Positions 7,647 through 16,623 of a stretch of 64,000 bases of DNA are shown here, piece after piece. Within the stretch, counting starts at the first letter, position 1. Each line of letters begins with the position of its first letter. This DNA is from Helicobacter hepaticus ATCC 51449 (lineage in GTDB: Bacteria; Campylobacterota; Campylobacteria; Campylobacterales; Helicobacteraceae). Location of the stretch: the NCBI RefSeq assembly GCF_000007905.1, contig NC_004917.1, forward strand, positions 372,001-436,000, read 5' to 3'. Below the pieces are notes generated by a model, which searched no databases, had not been told where the DNA came from, and saw nothing but the letters and a program-made list of their open reading frames with translations. Made by a program: the position numbers and the translations under genes.

Positions 7647-8208
7647 AGTAAAAATAAAAAAGATTCTAAAAATATGTAAAATCTTATTTATTCTTTGGAT
7701 TATTTATCTTATAGGAATCCCTTTATATTACACTCCTTATGAATTACAACCGAGTTATTGGGAGTTTAGGAAAATGTGTGAATTAAATGAATTGCCAAAC
7801 AATGAAGAAAAGTATAATAAGATTCTTAAGTATTTTAATACGGATTTAGAGAGTTTAGATTGGGAGGAGTTGAATAAAACTAAAAGAATATCTAATGCCT
7901 TTTATAAATTTGAAATATTATCAAGAAACCCACTACCCGATGATAAGTATAGATATGAGTATATAGACAAAAATAGGTTTGTAATAAATAATGCTCCCAA
8001 ATTTAAAGACATTACTGCTATAATTGTGGAATTTTATACCTTACAGCCGCATATCAATAGAAACAATATAGCCGATATAAAAATATTTGTATCTTGGAAT
8101 ACAAAGCGTTATCGTTACGATTTAAGCTCTACCTCTTATGAGTGGCGTAAAGTGAAAAATTACGAAATATGGTGCGATGACATAGAAAAAGAGATTAATA
8201 ATGAATAA
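7627..8208 (+). CDS. immunity-like membrane-anchored protein, array copy 4
   Basis: 193 residues: basic N-terminus, one membrane segment (about residues 14-32), then the family core ELQPSYWEFRKMCELNEL, LPNNEEKYNKILKYF and LESLDWEELN. The rest (residues 75-193) differs from copies 1 and 2 and lacks the GNEGSGFYW end. The start overlaps the previous fragment by 20 bases and the stop overlaps the next by 8 bases. Probably exported to the periplasmic face of the inner membrane. Function as an immunity protein is inferred from pairing. Confidence 0.6.
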   Translation: MTEKQPRVKIKKILKICKILFILWIIYLIGIPLYYTPYELQPSYWEFRKMCELNELPNNEEKYNKILKYFNTDLESLDWEELNKTKRISNAFYKFEILSRNPLPDDKYRYEYIDKNRFVINNAPKFKDITAIIVEFYTLQPHINRNNIADIKIFVSWNTKRYRYDLSSTSYEWRKVKNYEIWCDDIEKEINNE

Positions 8209-8680
8209 CAAACGACAAATAGAAAAACTTAGAGACAATGCTGAACTAGCAATGGCAGCTTATGGATATTTTGATTTAATGGGTCAAAGGTTTGATAAAA
8301 AGATTTTAAAAGATATAGACAGAGAATCGACCCCTATCATTACCCAAACTGACATTTTAGATTCTGTTTATAATGGCTATATCGCAATGGGTAAAAACCG
8401 CTGGGGACAAGATATAGAGCTAGGCACACTCAAAGGCGACTTCACCCCCACTCAAGCAAAAAACTTCTTTGATAGATATGATTTACTAGAGCATTGTCCC
8501 AATACAGATTCGGGTTTTAGTGCAACTTTATTTAAAGATTTAGGAGAAGTTGATAAAAAAGCCAATACAAGAAAAGCAGTAGATAAAGATTCTCAATATA
8601 TCCTCTCCTTTCGTGGCACAGAATTAAGCACAAACAAAACAGAGGAAGCAAAAGTAAGTCCAAAGCCTTATAATGAATAA
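8201..8680 (+). CDS. lipase-like N-terminal fragment, array copy 4
   Basis: 159 residues. Contains NAELAMAAYGYFDL, TQTDILDSVYNGY, a GDFTPTQAKNFFDRYDLL segment, CPNTDSGFSATLF and SFRGTEL. It ends a few residues after the RGT motif with an unrelated tail (VSPKPYNE), so the nucleophile domain is absent. It overlaps the next gene start by 8 bases. As with copies 2, 3 and 5, the frame is intact up to the truncation, which argues for recombination at the 3' end rather than decay by point mutation. Confidence 0.6.
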   Translation: MNNKRQIEKLRDNAELAMAAYGYFDLMGQRFDKKILKDIDRESTPIITQTDILDSVYNGYIAMGKNRWGQDIELGTLKGDFTPTQAKNFFDRYDLLEHCPNTDSGFSATLFKDLGEVDKKANTRKAVDKDSQYILSFRGTELSTNKTEEAKVSPKPYNE

Positions 8681-9185
8681 AACAAAAAATATGAAAAAAT
8701 ACTTTAAGTTTAAAAAACACATTTTAATCTTATTGGTTTTATGGATAATTTACCTTATAGGTATTCCTTTGCATTACACTCCCTATGCATTACAACCGAG
8801 TTATTGGGAGTTTAAGAAAATGTGTGAATTAAACGAACTCCCTAATAGTGAGGAAAAATATAATAAGATTCTAAGTTATTTTGATAAGAAGCTAGGTGAT
8901 AGAGATGACTTTCCACATACTAAGCAGTATTCAAGGAGGATAAGATTAAGTTTAGACATATATCCCAATGGAATATCTAGGCTAGATTTTGATAAAATTC
9001 AAGATGTATATATTAATGTCAAATGGCAAACATATCATATAGAAACACTAGGCAACGAGGGTAATATGGATTTCAGATTTGACTTTGATAATGAATTGTA
9101 TTGTGGTTATATTTATAATATACATAATTTGCCAAATAATTTTTTCAAGGATAGGAGAAATGACAAACAAACAGCAAATCAATAA
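8673..9185 (+). CDS. immunity-like membrane-anchored protein, array copy 5
   Basis: 170 residues with one membrane segment (about 15-33), then ALQPSYWEFKKMCELNEL and NSEEKYNKILSYF. The LESLDWEEL segment is replaced and the C-terminal half is different again, keeping only TLGNEGNMDF as an echo of the GNEGSG motif. It overlaps the preceding fragment by 8 bases and the following lipase-like fragment by 26 bases. Probable immunity-like role by family membership and arrangement. Confidence 0.6.
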   Translation: MNKTKNMKKYFKFKKHILILLVLWIIYLIGIPLHYTPYALQPSYWEFKKMCELNELPNSEEKYNKILSYFDKKLGDRDDFPHTKQYSRRIRLSLDIYPNGISRLDFDKIQDVYINVKWQTYHIETLGNEGNMDFRFDFDNELYCGYIYNIHNLPNNFFKDRRNDKQTANQ

Positions 9186-9522
9186 ACTTCAGGATATGGC
9201 AGAGTTAGCGTGGGCTAGTTATGGATATTTTCATTTAGTGAATGGTAATTTCGATAAAGATATTTTGGAAAAAATTGAAAGGAAAGAAAATCCAACAATA
9301 ACCTACCAAGATATATTAAATGTAGAATATAAAAATTGCAAAGTGATTGGATTAGATAGGTGGGGTAAAGAAGAGTCTATCGGCAAACTTGATGGCGACT
9401 TCTCCCCTCTCCAATCTCAAAACTTCTTTAAAAAATATGATTTACTAGAGCATTGCCCCAACACAGATTCGGGTTTTAGTGCCTCACTTTTTGAAAAATC
9501 AAACTATTTGCCAAACAGATGA
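9160..9522 (+). CDS. lipase-like N-terminal fragment, array copy 5 (last)
   Basis: 120 residues from the ATG at 9160, chosen because AGGAG lies at 9153-9157 and the protein then starts TNKQQINKLQDMAELAW like copy 1. An in-frame upstream ATG at 9079 lies within the preceding gene. The homology ends at SGFSASLFEK; the last codons (SNYLPNR) run into the 3' end of the convergent regulator gene, overlapping it by 19 bases. This is the shortest copy and marks the right end of the array. No lipase active site is present. Confidence 0.6.
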   Translation: MTNKQQINKLQDMAELAWASYGYFHLVNGNFDKDILEKIERKENPTITYQDILNVEYKNCKVIGLDRWGKEESIGKLDGDFSPLQSQNFFKKYDLLEHCPNTDSGFSASLFEKSNYLPNR

Positions 9523-10451
9523 TGAAATTCCGTTGAGATACTGCTCATAAAAAGTGGAGCATAAGAAGTTTTTTCATTTATAAGCGCACAAAATGCCATT
9601 ATATCTTTTTTTTGAGCAATACATTCAGCGCACATTTTTAGAATCTGCGGAGCATCATCTTTGGGGATATGCTTTGGAGCATTGGAGGGAGAAGTGAAAT
9701 GTTTATGGATTCTATGCACAAGCGTTTTATTGCTAATTTCTACAATCAGAGAATCTATGGGCATTTTGAAAAACATTAAATTATCGTGCGGGTTAATAGA
9801 AATATAGGTTGTATCTACGCCAAACATCTTTGTGCTGTATGAATCAAAAAGATAAAGGCTTTTATTGTAATTATCCTCAAGACTTTCAAGCATTAAATCT
9901 AATACCTCAAGCCTCTGTCCAATAGTATAGATATTGCCAATAGGTGAAAATGCGAAGCGTAACAAAGATTCTATACTATACCATTCTATACTTTCAAATC
10001 CGTGCTCAAGCATTAATTCATAGCGCATTTTACGCAAATTAATTGCGTGTGGGGTTTGTCCAAATTTGTAGGGAAAGGTAACAATTTTATCACGATATGC
10101 GGGTGAGGGAAAACGAGGGTGAATGACAAATCGGCGCTTAGATTCCTTATCTAAAATATACTCTAAACCGCCCTCATAGCCTTTATCAATGATTTTTACC
10201 TCACTCTTTGGCACATTTTTAAGCAAAGCGTAAAACTCCTGTTCATCGCACTGCTCCCAAATACTTTCGGGGTAGCGAAAAAAGGTGCTCACTGATTTAA
10301 GCACCTCAACAGAGGGTTGCTTTTGCACACTTTTATCAATCCACGAAGTAAGTGTGCGTCTATCTTTTCCAATGATTTGGGCAAATTTTGACACGCTTAA
10401 TCCTGATTGTTGATAGATGATAATCAATTTTTCTAATGCCCCAAATGCCAT
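9504..10451 (-). CDS. XRE-type DNA-binding regulator, probable regulator of prp operon
   Basis: 315 residues. The N-terminus holds a helix-turn-helix (about residues 18-42, LSVSKFAQIIGKDRRTLTSW). The remainder is a large uncharacterised domain that could sense a metabolite. It is transcribed away from prpE with 178 bases between the start codons, and a perfect 12-bp inverted repeat lies in that gap. Control of propionate catabolism is inferred from this arrangement. It is not a sigma-54 activator like enterobacterial PrpR: no AAA+ domain is seen. Its 3' end overlaps the last array fragment. Confidence 0.7.
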   Translation of the reverse strand: MAFGALEKLIIIYQQSGLSVSKFAQIIGKDRRTLTSWIDKSVQKQPSVEVLKSVSTFFRYPESIWEQCDEQEFYALLKNVPKSEVKIIDKGYEGGLEYILDKESKRRFVIHPRFPSPAYRDKIVTFPYKFGQTPHAINLRKMRYELMLEHGFESIEWYSIESLLRFAFSPIGNIYTIGQRLEVLDLMLESLEDNYNKSLYLFDSYSTKMFGVDTTYISINPHDNLMFFKMPIDSLIVEISNKTLVHRIHKHFTSPSNAPKHIPKDDAPQILKMCAECIAQKKDIMAFCALINEKTSYAPLFMSSISTEFHHLFGK

Positions 10452-10499
10452 ATTTTAATCCTTTATGTTCTGATATTCTTTGTTTTAGGCATAAACTGC

Positions 10500-10560
10500 A
10501 CAATTTTTGTTCAATTATAGCATTTATGCTCAAATCTTGTGTTTAAAAAACAAAAATTGT
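10500..10560. promoter_or_regulatory. perfect 12-bp inverted repeat, candidate operator
   Basis: ACAATTTTTGTT at 10500-10511 is the exact reverse complement of AACAAAAATTGT at 10549-10560, with centres 49 bases apart. The pair lies between the divergent regulator and prpE, upstream of a plausible -10 element. The spacing of four to five helical turns would suit two dimers or a looped complex. Binding by the XRE-type protein is inference. Confidence 0.55.
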
Positions 10561-10585
10561 TCAAAGCAAATCTCATCAATCAAGC

Positions 10586-10591
10586 TAGAAT
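10586..10591 (+). promoter_or_regulatory. candidate -10 element of prp operon
   Basis: TAGAAT lies 38 bases before the prpE ATG and just downstream of the inverted repeat. There is no clear -35, which is usual for the housekeeping promoters of this genus. Confidence 0.4.
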
Positions 10592-10629
10592 AGAACTTTA
10601 AGCAATTATCTACTTGTAAAGGAGAAAAA

Positions 10630-12531
10630 ATGCCCACATATCAAGAAATTTATCAACAATCCATTGAGAATCCAGAAATTTTTTGGGCAGAAGCTGCTAA
10701 AAAAGTGCATTGGTATCACGAATGGGATAAGGTGCTTGATGTTGTCAATGACCATTATCGTTGGTTTGTTGGAGGTTGTATGAATACTTGCTACAATGCT
10801 CTTGACTTGCACATAGAAAATGGCAGAGGAGAGCAAGTAGCACTCTATTATGATTCGCCTGTAACTGATACAAAAAAATCTTATACTTATAAAGAATTGC
10901 GCAAACGCGTAGCCAAAACTGCTGGAATACTTGTGAATAAAGGTGTAGTTAAGGGCGATAGAGTGCTTATTTATATGCCTATGATTCCAGAGGCTGTTAT
11001 TGCTATGCTTGCGTGTGCAAGGATTGGTGCTATTCATAGTGTTGTATTTGGCGGATTTGCTTCACACGAGCTTGCTTCGCGTATTGAAGATGCTAAACCA
11101 CGAGTGATTATAAGCGCTTCGTGTGGCATAGAAATTAGCCGAGTAGTCAAATATAAACCTATTCTTGATGAGGCTATTAAATCTTCAAATCATAAACCCA
11201 CCACTTGTCTTATTTGGCAACGCCCACAAGAGAGAGCAAATATGCTCCCTTGGCGTGATGTAGATTGGGAGAGTGAAGAAGAGAAAACTGAAGGCGTAGA
11301 ATGTGTTCCGCTTGATGCAACTGACCCTTTATATGTGCTTTATACTTCAGGCACAACAGGTAAGCCAAAAGGTGTTATTCGTGGCAATGGAGGACATTCT
11401 GTGGCTATGAAATGGTCAATGGATAATATTTATAATGCCAAACCAGGCGATGTATTTTGGGCTGCAAGTGATGTAGGCTGGGTAGTTGGACATAGCTATA
11501 TTGTATATGCACCGCTAATGAATGGTTGCACAACAATCCTTTATGAAGGAAAACCTGTCAAAACCCCTAATCCTGGTGCATTTTGGCGTGTTGTCCAAGA
11601 ATATAAGGTTAATATTCTATTCTCTGCACCTACTGCATTTAGGGCTATTAAAAAAGAAGATCCCAAAGGCGAATGGCTTAAAAAATATGATCTCTCTTCG
11701 CTTAAAGCAGTGTTTGTTGCTGGAGAACGTTGCGATACAGATACGCTCAAATGGATTGAAAAAATTACCAAAAAACCTGTGATTGACCATTGGTGGCAGA
11801 CAGAAACCGGCTGGGCAATAGCAGCTAATCCTTTAGGTTTAGAACCACTTCCTATCAAAGCAGGTTCTCCTACTAAGCCTATGCCCGGATTCAATCTTAA
11901 GGTGCTTGATGAAGAGGGTAAGGAATGTAAGAGGGGAAAATTAGGGAATCTTGTTATCAAGCTTCCATTACCTCCTGCGTGTCTTTGCGGTATTTGGGGT
12001 GATGATGCACGATATAAACGTTCTTACCTCAATCACTATCCGGGCTATTATCTTACAGGTGATAGCGGGTATATTGACAAAGACGGCTATGTGTTTGTAA
12101 TGGGACGAATGGACGGAGTAATCAATGTTGCAGGGCATCGTCTCTCCACGGGTGGTATGGAAGAAGCCATTTCAAAACATCCAGATATTGCTGAATGTGC
12201 AGTTATAGGTGTTAATAATGAACTCAAAGGGGAGATTCCATTAGCCTTTGTTGTGCTTAAAGACGGACTTGAACGTGATACACAAAGTTTATGCGAGGGT
12301 GTTGTTCAACTCGTGCGAGAGGAAATTGGTGCAGTAGCGTCATTGCATATTGTAGCTGTTGTGGCAAGACTTCCTAAAACACGAAGTGGTAAAATCTTGC
12401 GTGGCACAATGCGTGATATTGCTGATGGCAATGAATGGAAGATGCCCTCAACTATTGAAGATTCAAGCGTTATGCCAGAGATAGAAAAAACACTTGCCAC
12501 GCTTGGCTATCCAATCAAAACAAAGGAGTAA
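10630..12531 (+). CDS. prpE: propionyl-CoA synthetase
   Basis: ATP-dependent activation of propionate to propionyl-CoA, the entry step of the 2-methylcitrate cycle, in the cytoplasm. 633 residues, an AMP-forming acyl-CoA synthetase. The phosphate loop YTSGTTGKPKG is near residue 238 and is followed by VIRGNGGHSVAM, closer to PrpE than to acetyl-CoA synthetase. The adenylate-binding WWQTETGW and the C-terminal TRSGKILRGTMR with the catalytic, acetylatable Lys (about residue 587) are present. AAAGGAG sits before the ATG. It leads the prpEBCD operon, which makes PrpE more likely than Acs, although overlapping acetate activity is common. Confidence 0.88.
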   Translation: MPTYQEIYQQSIENPEIFWAEAAKKVHWYHEWDKVLDVVNDHYRWFVGGCMNTCYNALDLHIENGRGEQVALYYDSPVTDTKKSYTYKELRKRVAKTAGILVNKGVVKGDRVLIYMPMIPEAVIAMLACARIGAIHSVVFGGFASHELASRIEDAKPRVIISASCGIEISRVVKYKPILDEAIKSSNHKPTTCLIWQRPQERANMLPWRDVDWESEEEKTEGVECVPLDATDPLYVLYTSGTTGKPKGVIRGNGGHSVAMKWSMDNIYNAKPGDVFWAASDVGWVVGHSYIVYAPLMNGCTTILYEGKPVKTPNPGAFWRVVQEYKVNILFSAPTAFRAIKKEDPKGEWLKKYDLSSLKAVFVAGERCDTDTLKWIEKITKKPVIDHWWQTETGWAIAANPLGLEPLPIKAGSPTKPMPGFNLKVLDEEGKECKRGKLGNLVIKLPLPPACLCGIWGDDARYKRSYLNHYPGYYLTGDSGYIDKDGYVFVMGRMDGVINVAGHRLSTGGMEEAISKHPDIAECAVIGVNNELKGEIPLAFVVLKDGLERDTQSLCEGVVQLVREEIGAVASLHIVAVVARLPKTRSGKILRGTMRDIADGNEWKMPSTIEDSSVMPEIEKTLATLGYPIKTKE

Positions 12532-12534
12532 AAA

Positions 12535-13410
12535 ATGAAATCACAAGGAATAAAATTAAGAGAAGCCGTAGCGCAAAATAATCCTTTGCAAATTATCGGT
12601 GTAATTAACGCATATAGTGCTATACAAGCACAAAAAAGTGGAGCAAAAGCCCTCTATCTTAGTGGTGGTGCATTGGCTGCTATGAGTTTGGGAGTGCCGG
12701 ATTTGGGCATTAGCTCATTGGAAGATGTGTGTATTGATGTGCGTAGAATCACTGCAGCAAGCGATTTACCTTTACTTGTTGATGCAGATACAGGCTGGGG
12801 TGGGGCATTTAACATTGCACGCACTATCAAAGATTTAACACGTAGCGGTGCAGCAGGTTGTCATATTGAAGACCAAGTGGCGCAAAAACGTTGCGGACAC
12901 CGCCCTAATAAAGAACTTGTAAGCCTAGAGGAAATGTGCGATAGAATCAAAGCCGGAGTAGATGCAAAAATTGATGAAAACTTTGTATTGATGGCACGCA
13001 CAGATGCACACGCAAGTGAAGGACAGAATCGTGCGATTGAGAGAGCATTAGCTTATGTAGAGGCTGGAGCAGATATGATTTTTGCCGAAGCCATACATAC
13101 ACTTGAAGAATATAAACAATTCACACAAAACATCAAAGTGCCTGTTTTAGCAAATATTACAGAATTTGGAAAAACCCCTTATTTTACGACCTCTGAACTT
13201 CAAAATGTTGGTGTAAAAATGGTGCTTTACCCACTTTCAGCAGCACGAGCGATGAATAAAGCAGCACTTACAGTTTTCCAAGATATTATTAAAAATGGCT
13301 CACAAAAGCAAAGTATAGATTCTATGCAAACTCGTGATGAACTTTATGAAATGCTCGGTTATCATACTTTTGAGAAGAAGCTTGATGAGCTTTTTAAACA
13401 TAAAAAATAA
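12535..13410 (+). CDS. prpB: 2-methylisocitrate lyase
   Basis: Cleaves 2-methylisocitrate to pyruvate and succinate, the last step of the cycle. 291 residues, the usual length, in the PEP mutase/isocitrate lyase superfamily. DADTGWGG carries metal-binding Asp residues, and KRCGH (about residues 118-122) is the lyase signature with the catalytic Cys. HIEDQV and ARTDAHA are also typical. It starts three bases after the prpE stop, so it is co-transcribed. Other carboxyvinyl-carboxyphosphonate mutase-like enzymes are possible in principle, but context makes PrpB the clear choice. Confidence 0.92.
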   Translation: MKSQGIKLREAVAQNNPLQIIGVINAYSAIQAQKSGAKALYLSGGALAAMSLGVPDLGISSLEDVCIDVRRITAASDLPLLVDADTGWGGAFNIARTIKDLTRSGAAGCHIEDQVAQKRCGHRPNKELVSLEEMCDRIKAGVDAKIDENFVLMARTDAHASEGQNRAIERALAYVEAGADMIFAEAIHTLEEYKQFTQNIKVPVLANITEFGKTPYFTTSELQNVGVKMVLYPLSAARAMNKAALTVFQDIIKNGSQKQSIDSMQTRDELYEMLGYHTFEKKLDELFKHKK

Positions 13411-13420
13411 GGAGAAACTT

Positions 13421-14569
13421 ATGGGAGAAACAATCAAAAATACAAAAGTAGGCGGACTTGCAGGCATTACTGCAGGACAATCAGCTATCTGCACTGTTGG
13501 CACAGGGCACGGACTTAATTATAGAGGATATGATATTTATGATTTGGCACGTGAATGTGAATTTGAAGAAGTAGCTTATTTGCTTTTAAAAGAAAAACTA
13601 CCAAATGCAAATGAACTAGCGGCATTTAAAAAAGAGCTTATAGCCGCAAGAGATTTGCCCAAAGCACTTAAGGATACATTAAAACTCTTGCCAAAAAACG
13701 CTCACCCAATGGATATTATGCGCACAACTTGTTCTATGTTAGGCTGTCTTGAGCCTGAAACTTATGACATTGTAAAAATGTCTTTTCCTATGCAGAATCA
13801 AATTGCCATAAGACTTTTAGGGATTTTTCCTTCAGCCCTCACTTTTTGGCATCATTACCATCATAATGGCAAAGAAATCAGCACTCAATCTAACCAAGAT
13901 TCTATTGCTGGACATTTTTTGGAACTTCTTCATCAAAAACCACCAAAAGAGCTATGGATAAAAGCAATGCACGCAAGTTTGATTCTCTATGCAGAACACG
14001 AATTTAATGCAAGCACTTTTACCGCGCGCGTGATTACAGCAACTATGTCAGATGTGTATTCAGGAGTCACGGGGGCAATTGGTGCGCTTAGAGGTCCTTT
14101 ACACGGAGGGGCAAATGAAGCGGCAATGGAGCTTATCGCCGAATATAAAACTCCACAGGAGGCAGAAAAAGGCATTTTAGATAAACTTGCAAGAAAAGAT
14201 AAAATTATGGGCTTTGGGCATCGCGTGTATGTCAAAGCTGACCCGCGCAATGTAGTAATAAAAGAATGGAGCAAGAAATTAAGCGAAGATGTGGGTGATA
14301 CAAAGGGACTTTATCCTATTAGTGAAGCAATAGAAAAGGTAATGTGGGAACAAAAAAAGCTTTTTCCTAATCTTGATTTTTATAGCGCGTCTGCTTATCA
14401 TTTTATGGGGATTCCAACACCATATTTCACACCGATTTTTATTTTTTCTCGCACAGCTGGGTGGTTGGCACATATTTTTGAGCAAAGGGCAAATAATAAA
14501 CTTATTCGTCCAAGTTCAGAATATATTGGACCAGATAAAAAGGCATTTGTGCCATTGCATAATCGCTAG
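13421..14569 (+). CDS. prpC: 2-methylcitrate synthase
   Basis: Condenses propionyl-CoA with oxaloacetate. 382 residues from the ATG at 13421, which has GGAGAAA ahead of it; an earlier in-frame ATG at 13334 lies within prpB and is unlikely. Active-site segments include LRGPLHGGANEA (His near residue 228), GFGHRVYVKADPR (His near residue 267) and the late FTPIFIFSRTAGWLAH region with the arginine-containing substrate pocket. The size fits the short citrate synthase subfamily of PrpC. Third gene of the operon, 10 bases after prpB. Confidence 0.9.
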   Translation: MGETIKNTKVGGLAGITAGQSAICTVGTGHGLNYRGYDIYDLARECEFEEVAYLLLKEKLPNANELAAFKKELIAARDLPKALKDTLKLLPKNAHPMDIMRTTCSMLGCLEPETYDIVKMSFPMQNQIAIRLLGIFPSALTFWHHYHHNGKEISTQSNQDSIAGHFLELLHQKPPKELWIKAMHASLILYAEHEFNASTFTARVITATMSDVYSGVTGAIGALRGPLHGGANEAAMELIAEYKTPQEAEKGILDKLARKDKIMGFGHRVYVKADPRNVVIKEWSKKLSEDVGDTKGLYPISEAIEKVMWEQKKLFPNLDFYSASAYHFMGIPTPYFTPIFIFSRTAGWLAHIFEQRANNKLIRPSSEYIGPDKKAFVPLHNR

Positions 14570-14602
14570 GCACATTTTTAATCTAAATTAAAGGAGAACA
14601 CA

Positions 14603-16060
14603 ATGAGTGTAGATATGGGTATTTTAGAGACACAACGACCGGAGTTTGATGAGCTATTAAGTAAAATTGCTCGCTATGCGTTAGAGTTTGAGATTAACTC
14701 ACCTCTTGCATACGAGACTGCAAGATATTGCCTTATGGATACCATAGGTTGTGGGCTTTTAGCACTGAATTTTCCTGCTTGCACGAAGCTTTTAGGACCT
14801 GTGGTAGAGGGTGCAGAATTTCGTCCGCTAGGGGCAAAGATTCCGGGCACAAGCTATCAGTTAGAGCCAGAAAGAGCAGCATTTAATGTTGGGGCAATGG
14901 TGCGGTGGCTTGATTTTAACGATACTTGGCTTGCCGCAGAATGGGGACATCCAAGCGATAATTTGGGAGCAATTTGGGCAGTGGCTGATTATCTTAGTCG
15001 TAAAAATATCGCACAAGGCAAAGAACCATTAAGGGTAAAAGATGTCCTAAGTGCAATGATTAAGGCACACGAGATTCAAGGAATCTTAGCCTTAGAAAAT
15101 TGTTTTAATAAAGTAGGACTAGACCACGTGCTACTTGTGAGAATCGCATCTACTGCGGTAGCTTGTGCTATGCTTGGAGGTAATTTTGAGGAAGTGCGTA
15201 ATGCCATAAGCCACGCTTTTATTGATGGTGGAGCTTTAAGAACTTATCGCCACGCTCCAAATACAGGCAGTCGTAAAAGTTGGGCGGCAGGTGATGCAAG
15301 CTCAAGAGGCGTGAATCTCGCCTTAAAAGCACTCAGTGGCGAAATGGGATATCCAAGTGCATTGAGTGCATCATTTTGGGGATTTGAAGATGTGAAAATG
15401 AAAGGGCAAAAGCTCACTATTCCACAAGAATTTGGTAGCTATGTAATGGAAAATGTGCTTTTTAAAATTAGCTTCCCTGCGGAATTTCACGCACAAACTG
15501 CGGTAGAATGCGCAATTAAGCTTCATAACGAAGTGAAAAATCGCCTTGATGAAATTGAACGCATAGTGATTACTACACAAGAATCCGGACATAGAATCAT
15601 CAATAAAGTAGGACCTTTGGCTAATCCAGCTGATAGAGACCATTGTATTCAATATATGGTGGCTGTTCCGCTTGTGTTTGGGCGATTGACCGCAGAGGAT
15701 TATGAAGATAGTGTAGCCTCTGACCCACGCATTGACTCATTACGAGATAAGATGAGTGTAGAAGTTGATGACCGCTATACACGCGAATATTTAGAATCTG
15801 ATAAGCGTAGCATCGCTAATGCAGTGCAGATTTTCTACAAAGATGGTAGCAAAAGTCAAAAAGTAGAAGTAGAGTATCCTATCGGGCATAAACGCCGTAG
15901 AGATGAGGGAATTCCTGTGCTTGTAGATAAATTTAAACGCAATATTGCCCTCAAGCTTAGCTCTAAAAAATGTGCATTGATTGAAAAGCTTTGCAGCGAC
16001 CAAAAAACTTTAGAATCTACCCCGTTTAACGAGTTTAGCGATTTATTTGCACTCTCTTAA
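14603..16060 (+). CDS. prpD: 2-methylcitrate dehydratase
   Basis: Dehydrates 2-methylcitrate to 2-methylaconitate. 485 residues, typical for the MmgE/PrpD family. Recognisable segments are the MDTIGCG start of the helical domain, VRWLDFNDTWLAAEWGHPSDN and HRPxx-like pocket residues in TYRHAPNTGSRKSWAAGDASSRG. The long C-terminal alpha/beta lid is complete. No acnD/prpF pair is present, so this iron-independent enzyme probably does the step alone. It ends the operon, 33 bases after prpC, with AAAGGAGA before the ATG. Confidence 0.92.
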   Translation: MSVDMGILETQRPEFDELLSKIARYALEFEINSPLAYETARYCLMDTIGCGLLALNFPACTKLLGPVVEGAEFRPLGAKIPGTSYQLEPERAAFNVGAMVRWLDFNDTWLAAEWGHPSDNLGAIWAVADYLSRKNIAQGKEPLRVKDVLSAMIKAHEIQGILALENCFNKVGLDHVLLVRIASTAVACAMLGGNFEEVRNAISHAFIDGGALRTYRHAPNTGSRKSWAAGDASSRGVNLALKALSGEMGYPSALSASFWGFEDVKMKGQKLTIPQEFGSYVMENVLFKISFPAEFHAQTAVECAIKLHNEVKNRLDEIERIVITTQESGHRIINKVGPLANPADRDHCIQYMVAVPLVFGRLTAEDYEDSVASDPRIDSLRDKMSVEVDDRYTREYLESDKRSIANAVQIFYKDGSKSQKVEVEYPIGHKRRRDEGIPVLVDKFKRNIALKLSSKKCALIEKLCSDQKTLESTPFNEFSDLFALS

Positions 16061-16107
16061 AGGGGTGCATTGCCAAGAAATACAGATTCTATAAAAGGAA
16101 TGTGTAA

Positions 16108-16623
16108 ATGGAAAAAATGATTATTTTAAACATAGAGCATAAAGAACATATGTTTAATCATTTTCGTTGGTTTTGGATTAGAAGTGTGTATGATTTTACA
16201 CAAAAAGATAATGTAAGAAGTTGCTTCAATTATTTGAGAGGGGAGATTATCTTTACTCTAGGTGCTTACAAAGATAAAGGCGGTATCCCCACGCACCAAG
16301 ATATATCTATAATGCCCGATTGTTCTTCTCACAAGGCTAAAAAACTTTTTGGAGATAGTCAAATAGCACATTATTTATGTTTGGATTTTGTAAAAAGTTT
16401 TTATAGCAATGAGGAGCAAAACTATATTCATTTGGGCTTTATTTATGAAAAAGGCAGTGAGATTATCAAAAGACGTAAGGATATTGGCTTTAGTCTTACC
16501 TTGAAAAACGCACGAGAATTATATTTTGATGATTGTATTGCAAAAGAAAAATACGCTTGCTTTAGTGAAAAAGCTAAAGAATGCAGAGTATTTTGGTTTG
16601 GTAGCTATTTATTTAAAAAATAA
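16108..16623 (+). CDS. hypothetical protein
   Basis: 171 residues, not recognised. No signal peptide or membrane segment. Rich in aromatic residues (FNHFRWFWIRSVYDF near the N-terminus) and Lys, with several Cys and His residues. AAAGGAATG precedes the start. It lies 47 bases after prpD on the same strand but shows no link to propionate metabolism. Its 3' end overlaps the end of a convergent 48-codon ORF by 19 bases. Possibly an accessory gene of the adjacent unknown cluster. Confidence 0.55.
   Translation: MEKMIILNIEHKEHMFNHFRWFWIRSVYDFTQKDNVRSCFNYLRGEIIFTLGAYKDKGGIPTHQDISIMPDCSSHKAKKLFGDSQIAHYLCLDFVKSFYSNEEQNYIHLGFIYEKGSEIIKRRKDIGFSLTLKNARELYFDDCIAKEKYACFSEKAKECRVFWFGSYLFKK

Noticed and set aside
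4083-9522. Insertion sequence or prophage as the source of the array
   Set aside because: No transposase, integrase, terminal inverted repeats or phage genes are seen; the repeats are explained by paralogous coding sequence.
10630-12531. Acetyl-CoA synthetase (acs)
   Set aside because: The first gene of a prpBCD operon, with a phosphate-loop surround more like PrpE, is better called propionyl-CoA synthetase.
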